A stretch of DNA of 64,000 nt from DATKFM01 sp963851215 (GCA_963851215.1 CAWKOG010000008.1:62001-126000), one strand, 5' to 3'; shown: positions 1-9,331, counted from the first letter of the stretch. The notes: a model not told the origin generated them from the sequence alone. Program-made: numbers and translations.

Positions 1-1
1 C

Positions 2-1402
2 ATGGAGAAGACCGATGAGGCCGACTACGCCTCGTTGCAGTTCAAATACACCCGCTCCCAAACTCTGCTGGATGCGGGCCGCAGCCCGGAAGCGATCGCC
101 GGTGCGCTGGAAACGCTGATGATCGCCCATGAGATCAAGAGCAAGAATATCGAAGCCGGTTGCTACGGCATCCTGGCCTTGGCCAATGCGCGGCTGGGCC
201 ATATCGACGAGGCCAGCCGCTGCATCGAGGAATTCACGGCGATCGGCGAGTCGATCAACGACCCCTACGACTACACGGCGGGCCTGCTGAATTGCGGCCG
301 CGCGGCGATGGCGTTCAAGCGCCTGGACAAGGCCCATGAGCGGATCAACGAGGCGCTGCGCCATGCGGCGGAAAAGGGCATCAAGGGCATCGTGCTGGAA
401 TGCCACCGCACCCTGGCGGAGATCTTCGAGTCCGCCGGCGACACGGCGACCGCGCTGAAGCACTTCAAGGATTTCTACACCATGGAGACGGAGCTGCGAA
501 CGGCCGGCGTGCAGCACCGCCTCAGCCGCATGCAGCTCCAGCTCAAAGTCGACCAGACCAAGATGGAAACCCTGGAGCGCGCGCGCCAGGATCTGGAGCG
601 TATCGTCGAAGAGCGCACCCACGAGCTGCGCGTCGCCAAGGAGCAGGCCGAGCTCGCCAACCGCACCAAGAGCGACTTCCTGGCCCATATGAGCCATGAG
701 CTTCGCACACCGCTCAATGCGGTCATCGGCTTCGCCGAGCTGATGATGCAGGAAGTGCACGGTACGTTGGGCGTGCCGAAGTACAAGGAGTATCTGAAGG
801 ACGTCCATGACAGCGGCGTGCTGCTGCTGTCGCTGATCAACGATATCCTGGACGTGTCGAAGATCGAGGCCGGCAAGCAGGAACTCAACATGGAGGTCTG
901 CTCGGTCGAGGAGATCTGCGTTGCCTGCATCCGTCTGGTAAAGGACCGTGCCAACGCATCGATGGTCCGCCTGAAGGTCGATCTGTCGCCGAACCTGCGC
1001 CGGCTGAATGCGGACATGCGGGCGGTGAAGCAGATCCTGCTGAACCTCTTGACCAACGCGGTCAAGTTCACGCCCCAGGGCGGGCTGGTCACGCTATTCG
1101 CCGCCGACGACGGCGGCCGCTATGTCGCGCTCGGCATCACCGATACCGGCATCGGCATCGCGCCCGACGATCTGCCGCGGGTGCTCGAGCCCTTCGGCCA
1201 GGTCAGCAACAGCTATACGAGGGCGCAGTCCGGCACCGGCCTCGGCCTGCCGCTGGCCAAGATGCTGACCGAGCTCCATGACGGCGAATTCAGCATCGAA
1301 AGCCGGCTGGGCGAGGGCACGACGGTCCGCATCCGCCTGCCGGCTGCCGCCGAGATCGAGACGCTCAATCAGCCGCTGCTGAAGACGCTCTCGGTCAACT
1401 AG
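2..1402 (+). CDS. TPR-containing sensor histidine kinase, probably 5'-partial
   Basis: A cytoplasmic-looking hybrid of helical TPR-type repeats (about residues 1-170), a charged coiled coil (about 170-225) and a histidine kinase core. The H-box FLAHMSHELRTPLNAVIGF, N-box NLLTNAVKF, G1 box DTGIGIAPDDL and G2 box GTGLGLPLAK are all intact, so it should autophosphorylate and signal to an unlinked response regulator. There is no transmembrane segment or receiver domain in the visible part. The first Met lies at base 2 and the TPR array begins abruptly, so the true start is probably upstream of the window. The input signal is unknown. Confidence 0.88.
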   Translation: MEKTDEADYASLQFKYTRSQTLLDAGRSPEAIAGALETLMIAHEIKSKNIEAGCYGILALANARLGHIDEASRCIEEFTAIGESINDPYDYTAGLLNCGRAAMAFKRLDKAHERINEALRHAAEKGIKGIVLECHRTLAEIFESAGDTATALKHFKDFYTMETELRTAGVQHRLSRMQLQLKVDQTKMETLERARQDLERIVEERTHELRVAKEQAELANRTKSDFLAHMSHELRTPLNAVIGFAELMMQEVHGTLGVPKYKEYLKDVHDSGVLLLSLINDILDVSKIEAGKQELNMEVCSVEEICVACIRLVKDRANASMVRLKVDLSPNLRRLNADMRAVKQILLNLLTNAVKFTPQGGLVTLFAADDGGRYVALGITDTGIGIAPDDLPRVLEPFGQVSNSYTRAQSGTGLGLPLAKMLTELHDGEFSIESRLGEGTTVRIRLPAAAEIETLNQPLLKTLSVN

Positions 1403-1541
1403 CCCCCGCACCCTGTGGCAAGTTGGCGCGCCGCTTGCGGATGGCGGTGCCGGCCACCCATGTCTTTCTGGTATGGTCCTTGCAGCAGCCGGCGATGTAG
1501 CGTCGCCGGCATCCCTTCTGCGTCAACGCATCGGAACTCCC

Positions 1542-2690
1542 ATGAGCGAACAGGAAGGCGCCGGCGGCGCCCAGGTTTGCGCCTTCGATCGCATCGCTCT
1601 CGTGCTGCAGGGCGGCGGCGCGCTGGGTGCCTATCAGGTCGGCGTCTTCGAGGCGCTGGATGAAACGGGATTCTGCCCGCAATGGTTCGCCGGCACCTCC
1701 ATCGGCGCGATCAATGCTGCGATCATGGCCGGCAATGCCCAGGGCGAAGTGCGCGGAGAAGCTCGGCGGAATTCTGGGACCGGGTGTCGCGCCCCGATGG
1801 CTGGGCCGCAGCTCCGGTCGGCGATGAAGGGCGCAAGGCGGCGAACCAGTGGCACGCCTGGGAAACATTGGTCTATGGCCAGCCCGGCTTCTTCCAGCCG
1901 CGGCTGTTCGGCCCGTTCCGTCGCCGCCGGGCACTCCCGGCGCGGTCAGCTTCTATGACACGGCGCCGCTGGCGGATACACTGGGCGAGGTCGTCGATTT
2001 CGGCCGGATCAATGATGAGATGGCTCGCGGCTGACGCTGGGCGCGGTTAACATCGCGACCGGCCGCCAGGTCTATTTCGACAGCACGCGCGAGACCATCG
2101 ATGTCCGCCATGTGATGGCCAGCGGCGCGCTGCCGCCGGGCTTTCCGCCGGTGGAAATCGATCATGAGCTGTTCTGGGATGGCGGCGTGGTTTCGAACAC
2201 GCCGCTGGAAGTCGTGCTCGACGACGAGCCGCGGGTGAGCACGCTCTGCTTCATGGTGGATATGTGGGATCCCATGGGGCCGCTGCCGCGCACCCTCGAT
2301 GACGTGACGGAGCGCGAAAAGGACATCCGCTATGCCAGCCGGTCGCAGCGCGCGATCTCGGGCTATCGCCGCACGCACAATCTGCGCCGCGCGGTCATGG
2401 CCATGTGGAAGAATCTGCCGCCTTCGGCCCGCGCCGATCAGGAGCTGGAGCAGCTCTCCTGGCTCGGCTGCACGACCACCATGCAGATCGTGCATCTGAT
2501 CTATCAGAACGAGAAATACGAGACCGCGACCAAGGACTACGAATTCTCCCGCGCCTCCATCGCCGGGCATCGCGCCGCGGGCTATCGCGACGCCATGCGC
2601 GCCATCGCCGAGCGCAAATGGGAGCAGCCCGTGCCGGCGAATGTGGGCGTCATGGTCTATGAATATCCGCCACGCAATGTCGGCTTGTAG
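1542..2690 (+). pseudogene. Patatin-like phospholipase with C-terminal DUF3734-type region, multiply frameshifted
   Basis: Serine acyl hydrolase of the patatin family. The N-terminus has the oxyanion loop GGGALGAYQVG and nucleophile elbow GTSIG. After about 1750 the reading continues in a second frame (EFWDRVSRPDGWA, near 1770), then a third (FYDTAPLADTLGEVVDF, near 1950), then returns to the first by 2040, where the catalytic Asp motif WDGGVVSNTPL and a long family-typical C-terminus follow. At least four single-base shifts are needed, all clustered in 1750-2040 with intact protein on both sides, so sequencing error is likelier than decay. It precedes 3-hydroxybutyrate dehydrogenase, a pairing I recall from other alphaproteobacteria, suggesting a role in lipid or PHB turnover. 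Confidence 0.75.
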
Positions 2691-2720
2691 CTGACATCTG
2701 AACCTACGAAAGATCCGTCC

Positions 2721-3503
2721 ATGCGAATGAAAGACAAAGTCGCCATCGTCACCGGCGCCGCCAGCGGCATCGGCCTGGAGATCGCCCGCGCCTATGCCCG
2801 TGAAGGCGCCAAGATCGCCATCGCCGATCTGAAGCAGGATGCTGCCGAGGCGGCGGCGAAGGAAATCAAGAATGGCGGCGGCCAGGCCATCGCCGTCGCC
2901 ATGGATGTGACGAACGAGGCGCAAGTCGATGCCGGCGTCGAAACGACGGTGAAGGCGCTGGGCGGCGTCGACGTGCTGGTCAGCAATGCGGGCATCCAGA
3001 TTATTTCTCCCGTGCAGGATCTGAGCTTGTCCGATTGGCGCAAGATGCTGGCCATCCATCTGGACGGCGCATTCCTGACGACGCGCGCCTGCCTCCGTCA
3101 CATGTATAAAAGCGGCAAGGGCGGCAGCATCATCTATATGGGTTCGGTCCATTCCAAGGAGGCCTCGCCGCTGAAGGCGCCCTATGTCACCGCCAAGCAC
3201 GGGCTGATCGGTCTCTGCAAAATGGTGGCAAAGGAAGGCGCCAAATACAATGTGCGCGCCAATGTCATTTGTCCCGGTTTCGTGCGCACGCCCCTGGTGG
3301 ATAAGCAGATCCCCGAGCAGGCAAAGGAACTGGGCATCAGCGAGGCCGATGTCATCAAGAAAGTGATGCTGAGGGAAACCGTCGACGGCGAGTTCACCAC
3401 CACGGCCGACGTGGCGGAATGCGCGGTGCTGTTCGGCTCCTTTGCCAGCAACGCGCTGACCGGGCAGTCTATCGTCGTCAGTCACGGTTGGTTCATGCAA
3501 TAG
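2721..3503 (+). CDS. bdhA: 3-hydroxybutyrate dehydrogenase (SDR family)
   Basis: Classical short-chain dehydrogenase of 260 residues that should interconvert D-3-hydroxybutyrate and acetoacetate with NAD, the last step of PHB degradation. Visible are the nucleotide-binding motif TGAASGIG, the NAG motif (VSNAG), and the catalytic Ser, Tyr and Lys in MGSVHS and YVTAKHG. The C-terminus SHGWFMQ and the long insertion around KQIPEQAKELGISEADV are characteristic of bacterial 3-hydroxybutyrate dehydrogenases. ATG at 2721 and 2727 are both possible starts. It follows the patatin-like gene by 30 bases, and phaC is in the same window (43.8 kb) but not adjacent. Confidence 0.88.
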   Translation: MRMKDKVAIVTGAASGIGLEIARAYAREGAKIAIADLKQDAAEAAAKEIKNGGGQAIAVAMDVTNEAQVDAGVETTVKALGGVDVLVSNAGIQIISPVQDLSLSDWRKMLAIHLDGAFLTTRACLRHMYKSGKGGSIIYMGSVHSKEASPLKAPYVTAKHGLIGLCKMVAKEGAKYNVRANVICPGFVRTPLVDKQIPEQAKELGISEADVIKKVMLRETVDGEFTTTADVAECAVLFGSFASNALTGQSIVVSHGWFMQ

Positions 3504-3512
3504 GGTTTGGTC

Positions 3513-4031
3513 ATGAGTGGCAGCGAAATCGCGCGTACGCCGCGATTGGTGGTCGAGCATCTGCGGGCGGAACACATCGAACCGCTTTGCGACATCTGGT
3601 GCGATCCCGCCGTCACGAAATTCATGGGCGGCCCGCGCGTCCGGGAGAAGGTCCGCCAGTCGCTGAACGAGGAATTGCAATTGCCGGAAACCTACACGCT
3701 CTGGCCGGTCGTCGAGCAGGCGAGCGGCAAGGTCGTCGGCCATTGCGGCTTGCTGGAAAAAGAGCAGGACGGCCGCAAGGACATCGAGCTGGTTTATGTC
3801 ATCGGCAGCGGCTATCAGCGGCGCGGCTATGGTTTCGAGGCCTCGCGCGCGATTGCCGGATACGGCTTTGCGCAGTTCAATCTGGACCGGCTGGTGGCGC
3901 TGATCGAACCGGAGAATCAGCCGTCGCAGCGTCTGGCCGAAAAACTTGGCTTCGTTGCCGGGCCGGTGGTTGTCAGGCCCAGCGGCGGTCACCGCATTGT
4001 CTACGCGCTTAAGCGGCCGGCGGCCGCCTAG
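3513..4031 (+). CDS. GNAT family N-acetyltransferase (RimJ-like)
   Basis: Acetyl-CoA-dependent N-acetyltransferase of about 172 residues. The N-terminus RTPRLVVEHL, the beta-strand region ELVYVIGSGYQRRGYGFEA with the pyrophosphate-binding Q/RxxGxG/A signature, and the late segment ENQPSQRLAEKLGF are typical of the Acetyltransf_3 group that modifies ribosomal protein N-termini or small amines. I prefer ATG 3513 over a TTG six bases earlier. The gene begins 9 bases after bdhA, so it may be cotranscribed. Its stop overlaps the stop of the convergent flavin reductase gene. The substrate cannot be predicted. Confidence 0.8.
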   Translation: MSGSEIARTPRLVVEHLRAEHIEPLCDIWCDPAVTKFMGGPRVREKVRQSLNEELQLPETYTLWPVVEQASGKVVGHCGLLEKEQDGRKDIELVYVIGSGYQRRGYGFEASRAIAGYGFAQFNLDRLVALIEPENQPSQRLAEKLGFVAGPVVVRPSGGHRIVYALKRPAAA

Positions 4032-4642
4032 CCAGGACGCCGCATCGCGAACGTCTTCTCGACGACTGCATATTCCGAGTAACCGAGGCGCGCGATCGGC
4101 TTGGCCCAGGTGATGTCGACGCGGCCGTTGACGATCAGGTCGTCGCGGATATGGATGCCGATCACCTCGCCGAAGATGCTGGCGTTCGGCTCCTTCGGAT
4201 CGTTCGTCGGCAGCTCGATCGTCTTCCAGTGGCGGCATTCCAGATGCACGGGCGACTCCGCGACCCGCGGCGGTTTCACCAGCCGCGAGGGAGCAGGCGT
4301 CAGTCCCGCATGCTTCATCTCGTCGGTCTCCGCCGGCAGCTTCGCCGAGGTGGCATTCATCTGCTCCCGCAGGTCCCAGGTCGTGAGGTTGACCACGAAC
4401 TCGCCGGTCGCCTCGATGTTGGCGCGCGTATCCTTCATCGGCCGGTCGGCTTTGCTGCCGCCAGGCCCGAAGCAGATCATCATCGGATCCTCGGACATGG
4501 CATTGAAGTAGGAGAACGGCGCCAGATTGACGACGCCGTTTGGGCTCAGGCTGGTGACCCAGGCGATCGGGCGCGGGACGACCAGGGCCTTGAACGGGCT
4601 GATCTGCAAGCCGTGATCGTTGCGGCGGGCATCGTAGAACAT
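4028..4642 (-). CDS. Flavin reductase family protein (flavoredoxin-like)
   Basis: A protein of 204 residues with the FMN-binding split-barrel fold of flavin reductases and flavoredoxins. The segment PRPIAWVTSLSPNGVVNLAPFSYFN is the family hallmark for FMN binding, followed by FVVNL and a late GEVIGIHI strand. Members transfer electrons from reduced nicotinamide or protein donors to flavin for partner oxygenases or other acceptors. It lies alone, convergent with the GNAT gene and in the same direction as the downstream alpha/beta hydrolase gene, so no partner oxygenase can be assigned. Confidence 0.82.
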   Translation of the reverse strand: MFYDARRNDHGLQISPFKALVVPRPIAWVTSLSPNGVVNLAPFSYFNAMSEDPMMICFGPGGSKADRPMKDTRANIEATGEFVVNLTTWDLREQMNATSAKLPAETDEMKHAGLTPAPSRLVKPPRVAESPVHLECRHWKTIELPTNDPKEPNASIFGEVIGIHIRDDLIVNGRVDITWAKPIARLGYSEYAVVEKTFAMRRPG

Positions 4643-4702
4643 ACGGTTGGGCCTGTCAGTGATGGCTGAATTGTGCGGGAGTGATTTGCGGGCGCGGCGG
4701 CG

Positions 4703-5566
4703 CTACAAGCCCATCTGTTTCAGCATGGCCGCCATCAGCGGATCGCCGGGATCGGACAGCGCATAGGTCAGCGAGAAATGGTGATGGCCGGGCATCACCA
4801 TCAGCGACACCGGATAGCCGCGGCTCTGCAGCATCGCCGCATAGTCGCGCGACTGCTGCACCCAGGCCTCCGGCTCGTCGCCGCCGGGCGCGACAATGAC
4901 CGGCGCCATCACCTTCGGCTCCAGGAACAACGGGCTGTTGCGCGCCACCATCTCCGGCTTCAACTGGATCTCGGCATTGGCCTCGATGCGCAGCACCGGC
5001 TCCAGGTCGAGGACTCCGCTGAGCGCGCCGATGCCCTTGATGAAATCGCCGGGCAGGCCATCGGCGCGCCAGTCATGGGCCAGCGTCATGGCCGCGAGCT
5101 GACCGCCGGCGGAATGGCCGGAGACATAGATGCGGTTGGGATCGCCGCCCAGCTCGCCGCCATGGCGGTAGGTCCAGGCGATCGCCGCCATCGTCTGGCG
5201 CACCACGTCATCGACGGTCACCTTCGGGCAGAGGTCATAGTTGATCAGCACGCCGACGGCGCCGGCGCGGGCCAGCGTGGCGCCGATATGGCTGTAGGCG
5301 GCCTTGTCCAGCGCCCGCCAGAAACCGCCATGGATGTAGATGTGGATCGGCGCGTCTTTGCGCGCGGTTGGGAAGATATCGAGCCGCTGCAGCGGCGTGT
5401 CGCCATAGGGCACATCGAGCCGCGCGCCCTTGAATTCCTTCCGCGCCTTCTCGGACAGGGCGGCCTCGCGGGTGAGCCAGGCCTCGTGGTCCGCCACCGC
5501 CCGGCGCGGCATGAAGCTGTTATTGATATCCTCGTCGGAGAAATGGGCGTAACGGGTGAGTTTCAT
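4703..5566 (-). CDS. Alpha/beta hydrolase (carboxylesterase / arylformamidase-like)
   Basis: Serine hydrolase of 287 residues without a signal peptide. The oxyanion motif IHGGFWRALDK and the nucleophile elbow GHSAGGQ are clear. A late Asp-containing PGGDEPEAW and the His in PGHHHFSL would complete the triad. The HGGFW motif and the overall length resemble the alpha/beta hydrolase group that includes kynurenine formamidase and hormone-sensitive-lipase-like esterases. The reading frame is open upstream of the chosen ATG, but that ATG (complement of 5564-5566, MKLTRYAHFSDED) gives the family-typical length. The substrate is uncertain. Confidence 0.8.
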   Translation of the reverse strand: MKLTRYAHFSDEDINNSFMPRRAVADHEAWLTREAALSEKARKEFKGARLDVPYGDTPLQRLDIFPTARKDAPIHIYIHGGFWRALDKAAYSHIGATLARAGAVGVLINYDLCPKVTVDDVVRQTMAAIAWTYRHGGELGGDPNRIYVSGHSAGGQLAAMTLAHDWRADGLPGDFIKGIGALSGVLDLEPVLRIEANAEIQLKPEMVARNSPLFLEPKVMAPVIVAPGGDEPEAWVQQSRDYAAMLQSRGYPVSLMVMPGHHHFSLTYALSDPGDPLMAAMLKQMGL

Positions 5567-5655
5567 GTTCCTGCTCGCTTGCGGGGGCCGGCGGCGACGA
5601 TAAGCAACCGGCGGGCCGGTGAAAAGGAATTCAAAGTCCTGGTGGCCCGGCTGTA

Positions 5656-5681
5656 GATTGCGGTATCCAGATACCGCAATC
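5656..5681. promoter_or_regulatory. Perfect 11-bp inverted repeat, operator or hairpin
   Basis: GATTGCGGTAT and ATACCGCAATC form perfect 11-base arms around a four-base centre. It sits between the divergent esterase and rplM genes, 90 bases upstream of the esterase start and about 30 bases before the proposed rplM -35 box. There is no T-run, so an operator for a dimeric repressor is likelier than a terminator. No matching regulator gene is adjacent. Confidence 0.5.
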
Positions 5682-5710
5682 GAATAATGCTTAAAATCCG
5701 GCCTCCCGGC

Positions 5711-5739
5711 TTGACATCCCCTGGCCAATCTCGTATTTC
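5711..5739 (+). promoter_or_regulatory. Putative sigma-70 promoter of rplM-rpsI
   Basis: TTGACA at 5711-5716 is followed after 17 bases by TATTTC at 5734-5739, about 75 bases before the rplM start. It is the only good -35/-10 pair in this gap and fits the constitutive expression expected of a ribosomal protein operon. This is prediction from consensus only. Confidence 0.5.
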
Positions 5740-5812
5740 CCGCCACCCCCAAGGGCCGGAGACGGCGCCGCCGGGCATTTCCAGAACAGCTGATAGCGGA
5801 CCTCAACTCGCC

Positions 5813-6284
5813 ATGAAAACCTATTCCGCCAAGCCGTCGGACATCCAGAAGAAGTGGTTCATCGTGGATGCCGATGGCGTCGTGCTCGGGCGGCTCGCCA
5901 CCGTGGTCGCCATGCGACTGCGGGGCAAGCACAAGCCCACCTTCACGCCGCACATGGATTGCGGCGACAACATCATCGTCATCAATGCCGCCAAGGTGAA
6001 GCTCACCGGCAACAAGGCCGCCGGCGAGAAATTCTACTGGCACACCGGCTTTCCCGGCGGCATCAAGGAACGCACGATGGGCGAGATCCGCGACGGCAAG
6101 CATCCGGAGCGGCTGATCGAGAAGGCGGTGCAGCGCATGATCACCCGGGGCCCGCTCGGCCGCCAGCAGATGGGCAACCTTCGCGTCTATGCCGGGAACG
6201 GAGCATCCTCATGATGCGCAGAATCCCGAAATTCTCGATGTCGCCGGAATGAACCCGAAGAACAAGAGGCCCGCTTCCCGATGA
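5813..6284 (+). CDS. rplM: 50S ribosomal protein L13 (single-base frameshift near the 3' end)
   Basis: Ribosomal protein L13 binds 23S rRNA early in large-subunit assembly. Residues 1-128 are normal (MKTYSAKPSDIQKKWFIVDA through NLRVYAG). The frame as written then runs into TGA at 6212-6214. If one G is removed from the GGG near 6191, the protein continues through EHPHDAQNPEILDVAGMN to a TGA at 6282-6284, giving about 156 residues, the usual alphaproteobacterial length. That restored stop overlaps the rpsI ATG as ATGA, as expected for this coupled operon. L13 is essential, so I treat this as a consensus error. Confidence 0.95.
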
Positions 6285-6775
6285 GCGCCGATACCCAGAC
6301 CATCACCGATCTCAAGGATCTCAAGAGCGCCGCGGCGTCCGTCGCCGCCGCCGTGTCCGCGCCCGCGCCGACGCCGAAAATCGACAAGTTCGGCCGCTCC
6401 TTCGCCACCGGCAAGCGCAAGAACGCGGTCGCCCGCGTCTGGATCAAGCGCGGCGCCGGCAAGATGACCATCAACGGCCGCGACCTCGCCGTGTATTTCG
6501 CCCGGCCGGTGCTGCGCATGATGATCAGCCAGCCCTTCGCAATCTGCAATCGGACGGGCCAGTACGATATCATCGTCACCGTCGTCGGCGGCGGCCTCTC
6601 CGGCCAGGCCGGTGCGGTGCGCCACGGCATCTCCAAGGCGCTGACCTATTTCGAGCCGGAGCTGCGCCCGGTGCTGAAGAAGCAGGGCTTCCTCACCCGC
6701 GACGCCCGCGTGGTCGAGCGCAAGAAGTACGGCCGCCGCAAGGCCCGCCGGAGCTTCCAGTTCTCGAAGCGCTAA
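6281..6775 (+). CDS. rpsI: 30S ribosomal protein S9
   Basis: Ribosomal protein S9, 164 residues, whose C-terminal tail contacts the P-site tRNA. The conserved core begins at FATGKRKNAVARVWIKRG, continues through GQAGAVRHGISKAL and ends RRKARRSFQFSKR with the invariant KR terminus. The N-terminal extension of about 40 Ala/Lys/Asp-rich residues is common in alphaproteobacteria. The ATG overlaps the repaired rplM stop, implying translational coupling. Confidence 0.97.
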   Translation: MSADTQTITDLKDLKSAAASVAAAVSAPAPTPKIDKFGRSFATGKRKNAVARVWIKRGAGKMTINGRDLAVYFARPVLRMMISQPFAICNRTGQYDIIVTVVGGGLSGQAGAVRHGISKALTYFEPELRPVLKKQGFLTRDARVVERKKYGRRKARRSFQFSKR

Positions 6776-6800
6776 GCGATCCGGAACATTCCGATTGCAG

Positions 6801-6835
6801 AAGGGGCTGCCCATTGGGCGGCCCCTTTCGCTTTT
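6801..6835 (+). terminator. Rho-independent terminator after rpsI
   Basis: AAGGGGCTGCCC and GGGCGGCCCCTT pair (one G-U) around an ATT loop, and the T-rich TTCGCTTTT follows. It lies 26 bases after the rpsI stop and just before the convergent oxidoreductase stop, so it probably ends the rplM-rpsI transcript. Confidence 0.75.
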
Positions 6836-6845
6836 GGGGCTCAGG

Positions 6846-8904
6846 CTAAAAGGTGCGTGCGAGGCGGAAGGCATCGTAGATCGCGGCGTGGATGTTGCGG
6901 GAGGCGACGGCGTCGCCGATGCGGAAGAGCTGGAACTTGCCGGACACGTTGGTGCGCAGCGCCTGCGGCTTGCCGGCGATGAGCGCGTCGTAATCCACCT
7001 CGCCGCGGTTCTGCGATTCCTCCTTCAGCGCGAAATAGAGATCGGCCAACGGCAGCGTCGCGTTCTCCACCACCACCTGGTCCACCAGCCGTTCGGCGAT
7101 GTCGGTTTCCGTGAAGGCGCTCCAGATGGTGGCGGCGATCTTGTTGCCGCGCCGCTCCAGCTTGCGCACGCGCTGCATGGGCGTGATCACCACGCCGCGC
7201 TTCTGGAAGGTCTTCATGTAGGGAACCATGTTGAGCCCGCCCACGTCCGGGGAGAAGAAACGCTCGGGCGTCATCAGCTCCAGCTTCGATCCGGCCTCGG
7301 CGATGAATTCCGCCGCGGCGATGCCCGGATGCTGGCCGTTGTCGTCGAACAGCAGCACGTCCTCGGCCGGGCGCACGTCGCCTGAGAGGATGTCCCAGGA
7401 TCGACACCGCCAGCTCCGCGCCTTCCTCCACCGATTGCTGGGTCGGCAGGCCGCCGGTGGCGACGATGACGATGTCGGGCGACAGCGCGCGCACGTCATC
7501 GGCTTCGGCGTAGCTGTTGAACTTCATCGCCACGCCCAGCCGCTCGCATTGCTCGGCGCGCCAGTCGGCGATGCCGATGATCTCGCGCCGCCGCTTCACC
7601 TGCACGGCGAGGCGGATCTGGCCGCCGGGATCGGACGCCGCTTCCAATAGCGTCACATGGTGCCCGCGCTCGCCAGCGACGCGCGCCGCCTCCAGGCCGG
7701 CCGGGCCGGCGCCGACCACCACCACCTTCCGCGCCGGTCCTCCTGTGCGCTCGATGTTGTGGGGCAGGGTGGCTTCGCGGCCGGTGGAGGGGTTGTGGAT
7801 GCAGAGGGCGCCAAGGCCGTCATAGATGCGGTCGATGCAATAGGTGGCGCCGACGCAGGGGCGGATATCCTGTTCTCGTCCGGCGGCGATCTTGTTGACG
7901 ATATGGGGATCGGTGATGTGAGCGCGGGTCATCCCCACCATGTCCAGCTTGCCGCTGGCCACCGCATGTCGCGCCGTTGCGACATCGCCGATGCGCGCGG
8001 CGTGGAAGACCGGGAATTTCGTCGCCTGCTTGACCTCGCCGGCGAAATCCAGATGGGGCGCCGAGGGCATGCCGGTGACGGGAATGACCTTGGCCAGCGG
8101 CGCGTCATGATCGATATGGCCGCGGATGACGTTGAGGAAATCCACCTGGCCGGTGGCGACGACGCGGCGGCAGATCTCCAGCCCCTCGGCCTTGCTGATG
8201 CCCTTGTCCCAATCCTCGTCGGCCACCAGCCGGGCGCCGACGATGAAATCCGGCCCCACGGCCTTGCGCACGGCGTCGAACACGCGGAAGGAGAAGCGCA
8301 GTCGATTGTCCAGGGAGCCGCCATACTCGTCGGTGCGCTTGTTGGTGGCCGGCGACCAGAACTGGTCCATCAGGTGGCCGTAGCATTCGAACTCGATGCC
8401 ATCCAGTCCCGCAGCCTGCATGCGCTGGGCGGCCGTGGCATACTCCCGGATGATCCGCTCGATGTCCCAATCCTCGATCTCCTTGGGAACGGCACGGTGG
8501 GCGGGTTCGCGGACGGGCGAGGGCGCGAGGATCGGCAGCCAGTCCGCCTTGTTCCAGACGGTGCGGCGGCCGAGATGGGTGATCTGGATCATGACCGCGC
8601 AGCCATGCTCGTGGCATTCGTCGGCCAGACGCTTCATCGGCGCCACGACCTCGTCCTTGTAGACGTGGAGGTTGCCGAAGACTGCCGGCGAGTCCGGCGA
8701 CACCACGGCGGAACCCGCGGTCATGGTCATGGCGATGCCGCCCTTGGCCTTTTCCACATGGTAGAGCCGGTACTGCTCTCCGGGCATGCCGTTGTCGTGG
8801 TAGTTCGGCTCATGGGCCGTGGACATGATCCGGTTCTTGAGCGTGAGATGCTTGAGCCGGAAGGGCTGCAAAAGGGGATCGCTGGCGCGGGGGGCGCTGG
8901 TCAT
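6846..8904 (-). CDS. FAD/FMN-dependent oxidoreductase, old-yellow-enzyme/dienoyl-CoA-reductase type (N-methylproline or dimethylglycine demethylase-like), frameshifted
   Basis: About 685 residues after repair: an N-terminal FMN TIM barrel (MSTAHEPNYHDNGMPGEQY, ITHLGRR, GLDGIEFECYGH) and a C-terminal FAD/NAD module (VVVGAGPAGLEAARVAGERG). The sequence around the barrel resembles the N-methylproline (StcD) and dimethylglycine (DgcA) demethylases more than 2,4-dienoyl-CoA reductase. The linker that normally binds a 4Fe-4S cluster reads CVGATYC...C, lacking the middle Cys of CxxCxxC. A missing base near 7399 shifts the frame from VSILG to DILSGDVRPAED, and both parts are otherwise intact. The next upstream genes encode a Liv-type transporter, compatible with uptake of a methylated amino acid. 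Substrate is inferred. Confidence 0.8.
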
Positions 8905-9331
8905 CGACGGGGCTTTCTTGCGCAATGGGTGACGCTGTTCGGCCGGTTCGGATCGGCTCTGGCGCCGACTATAGCAACGGCATGACGGCTCGCCAAAGGC
9001 GGGGCGGGGCGCGATTTGCGGCGACAATTTTTCGCATTTTCGCGCAGGAATTCGCCAGCCGCGCCAAAGCGGTAGGTGCGAAAACACGGATTCCCGGGGG
9101 ACCCTGATTTTGTGGAACGATGCCATGCAAGGGAATGGCGCCCGGTTTCGCCGCTCTGCCGGGTCGATTGATCCGGCGAATGCAGGTCAGCGGACTGTAT
9201 TCCTGTATACACTGCGCAAAGTCCCAACGGTGCAAGCCCAGACGGCATGTGGGAATTTGCACCCAGACGTCAAGGGTGGGGAGGAGAGATTCAGTACAGA
9301 GGGAACGGAGAGCACAGAGAATTGAGAAAAC

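Noticed and set aside
1953..4238. Long minus-strand open frame of 761 codons
   Set aside because: It runs antisense to the patatin-like gene, bdhA and the GNAT gene. The composition (Arg/His/Asp/Ala-rich, no motif) is typical of shadow frames in GC-rich DNA.
6846..7499. The C-terminal part of the flavoprotein as a separate gene
   Set aside because: It continues the FAD/NAD domain of the upstream frame after one missing base and has no start of its own.
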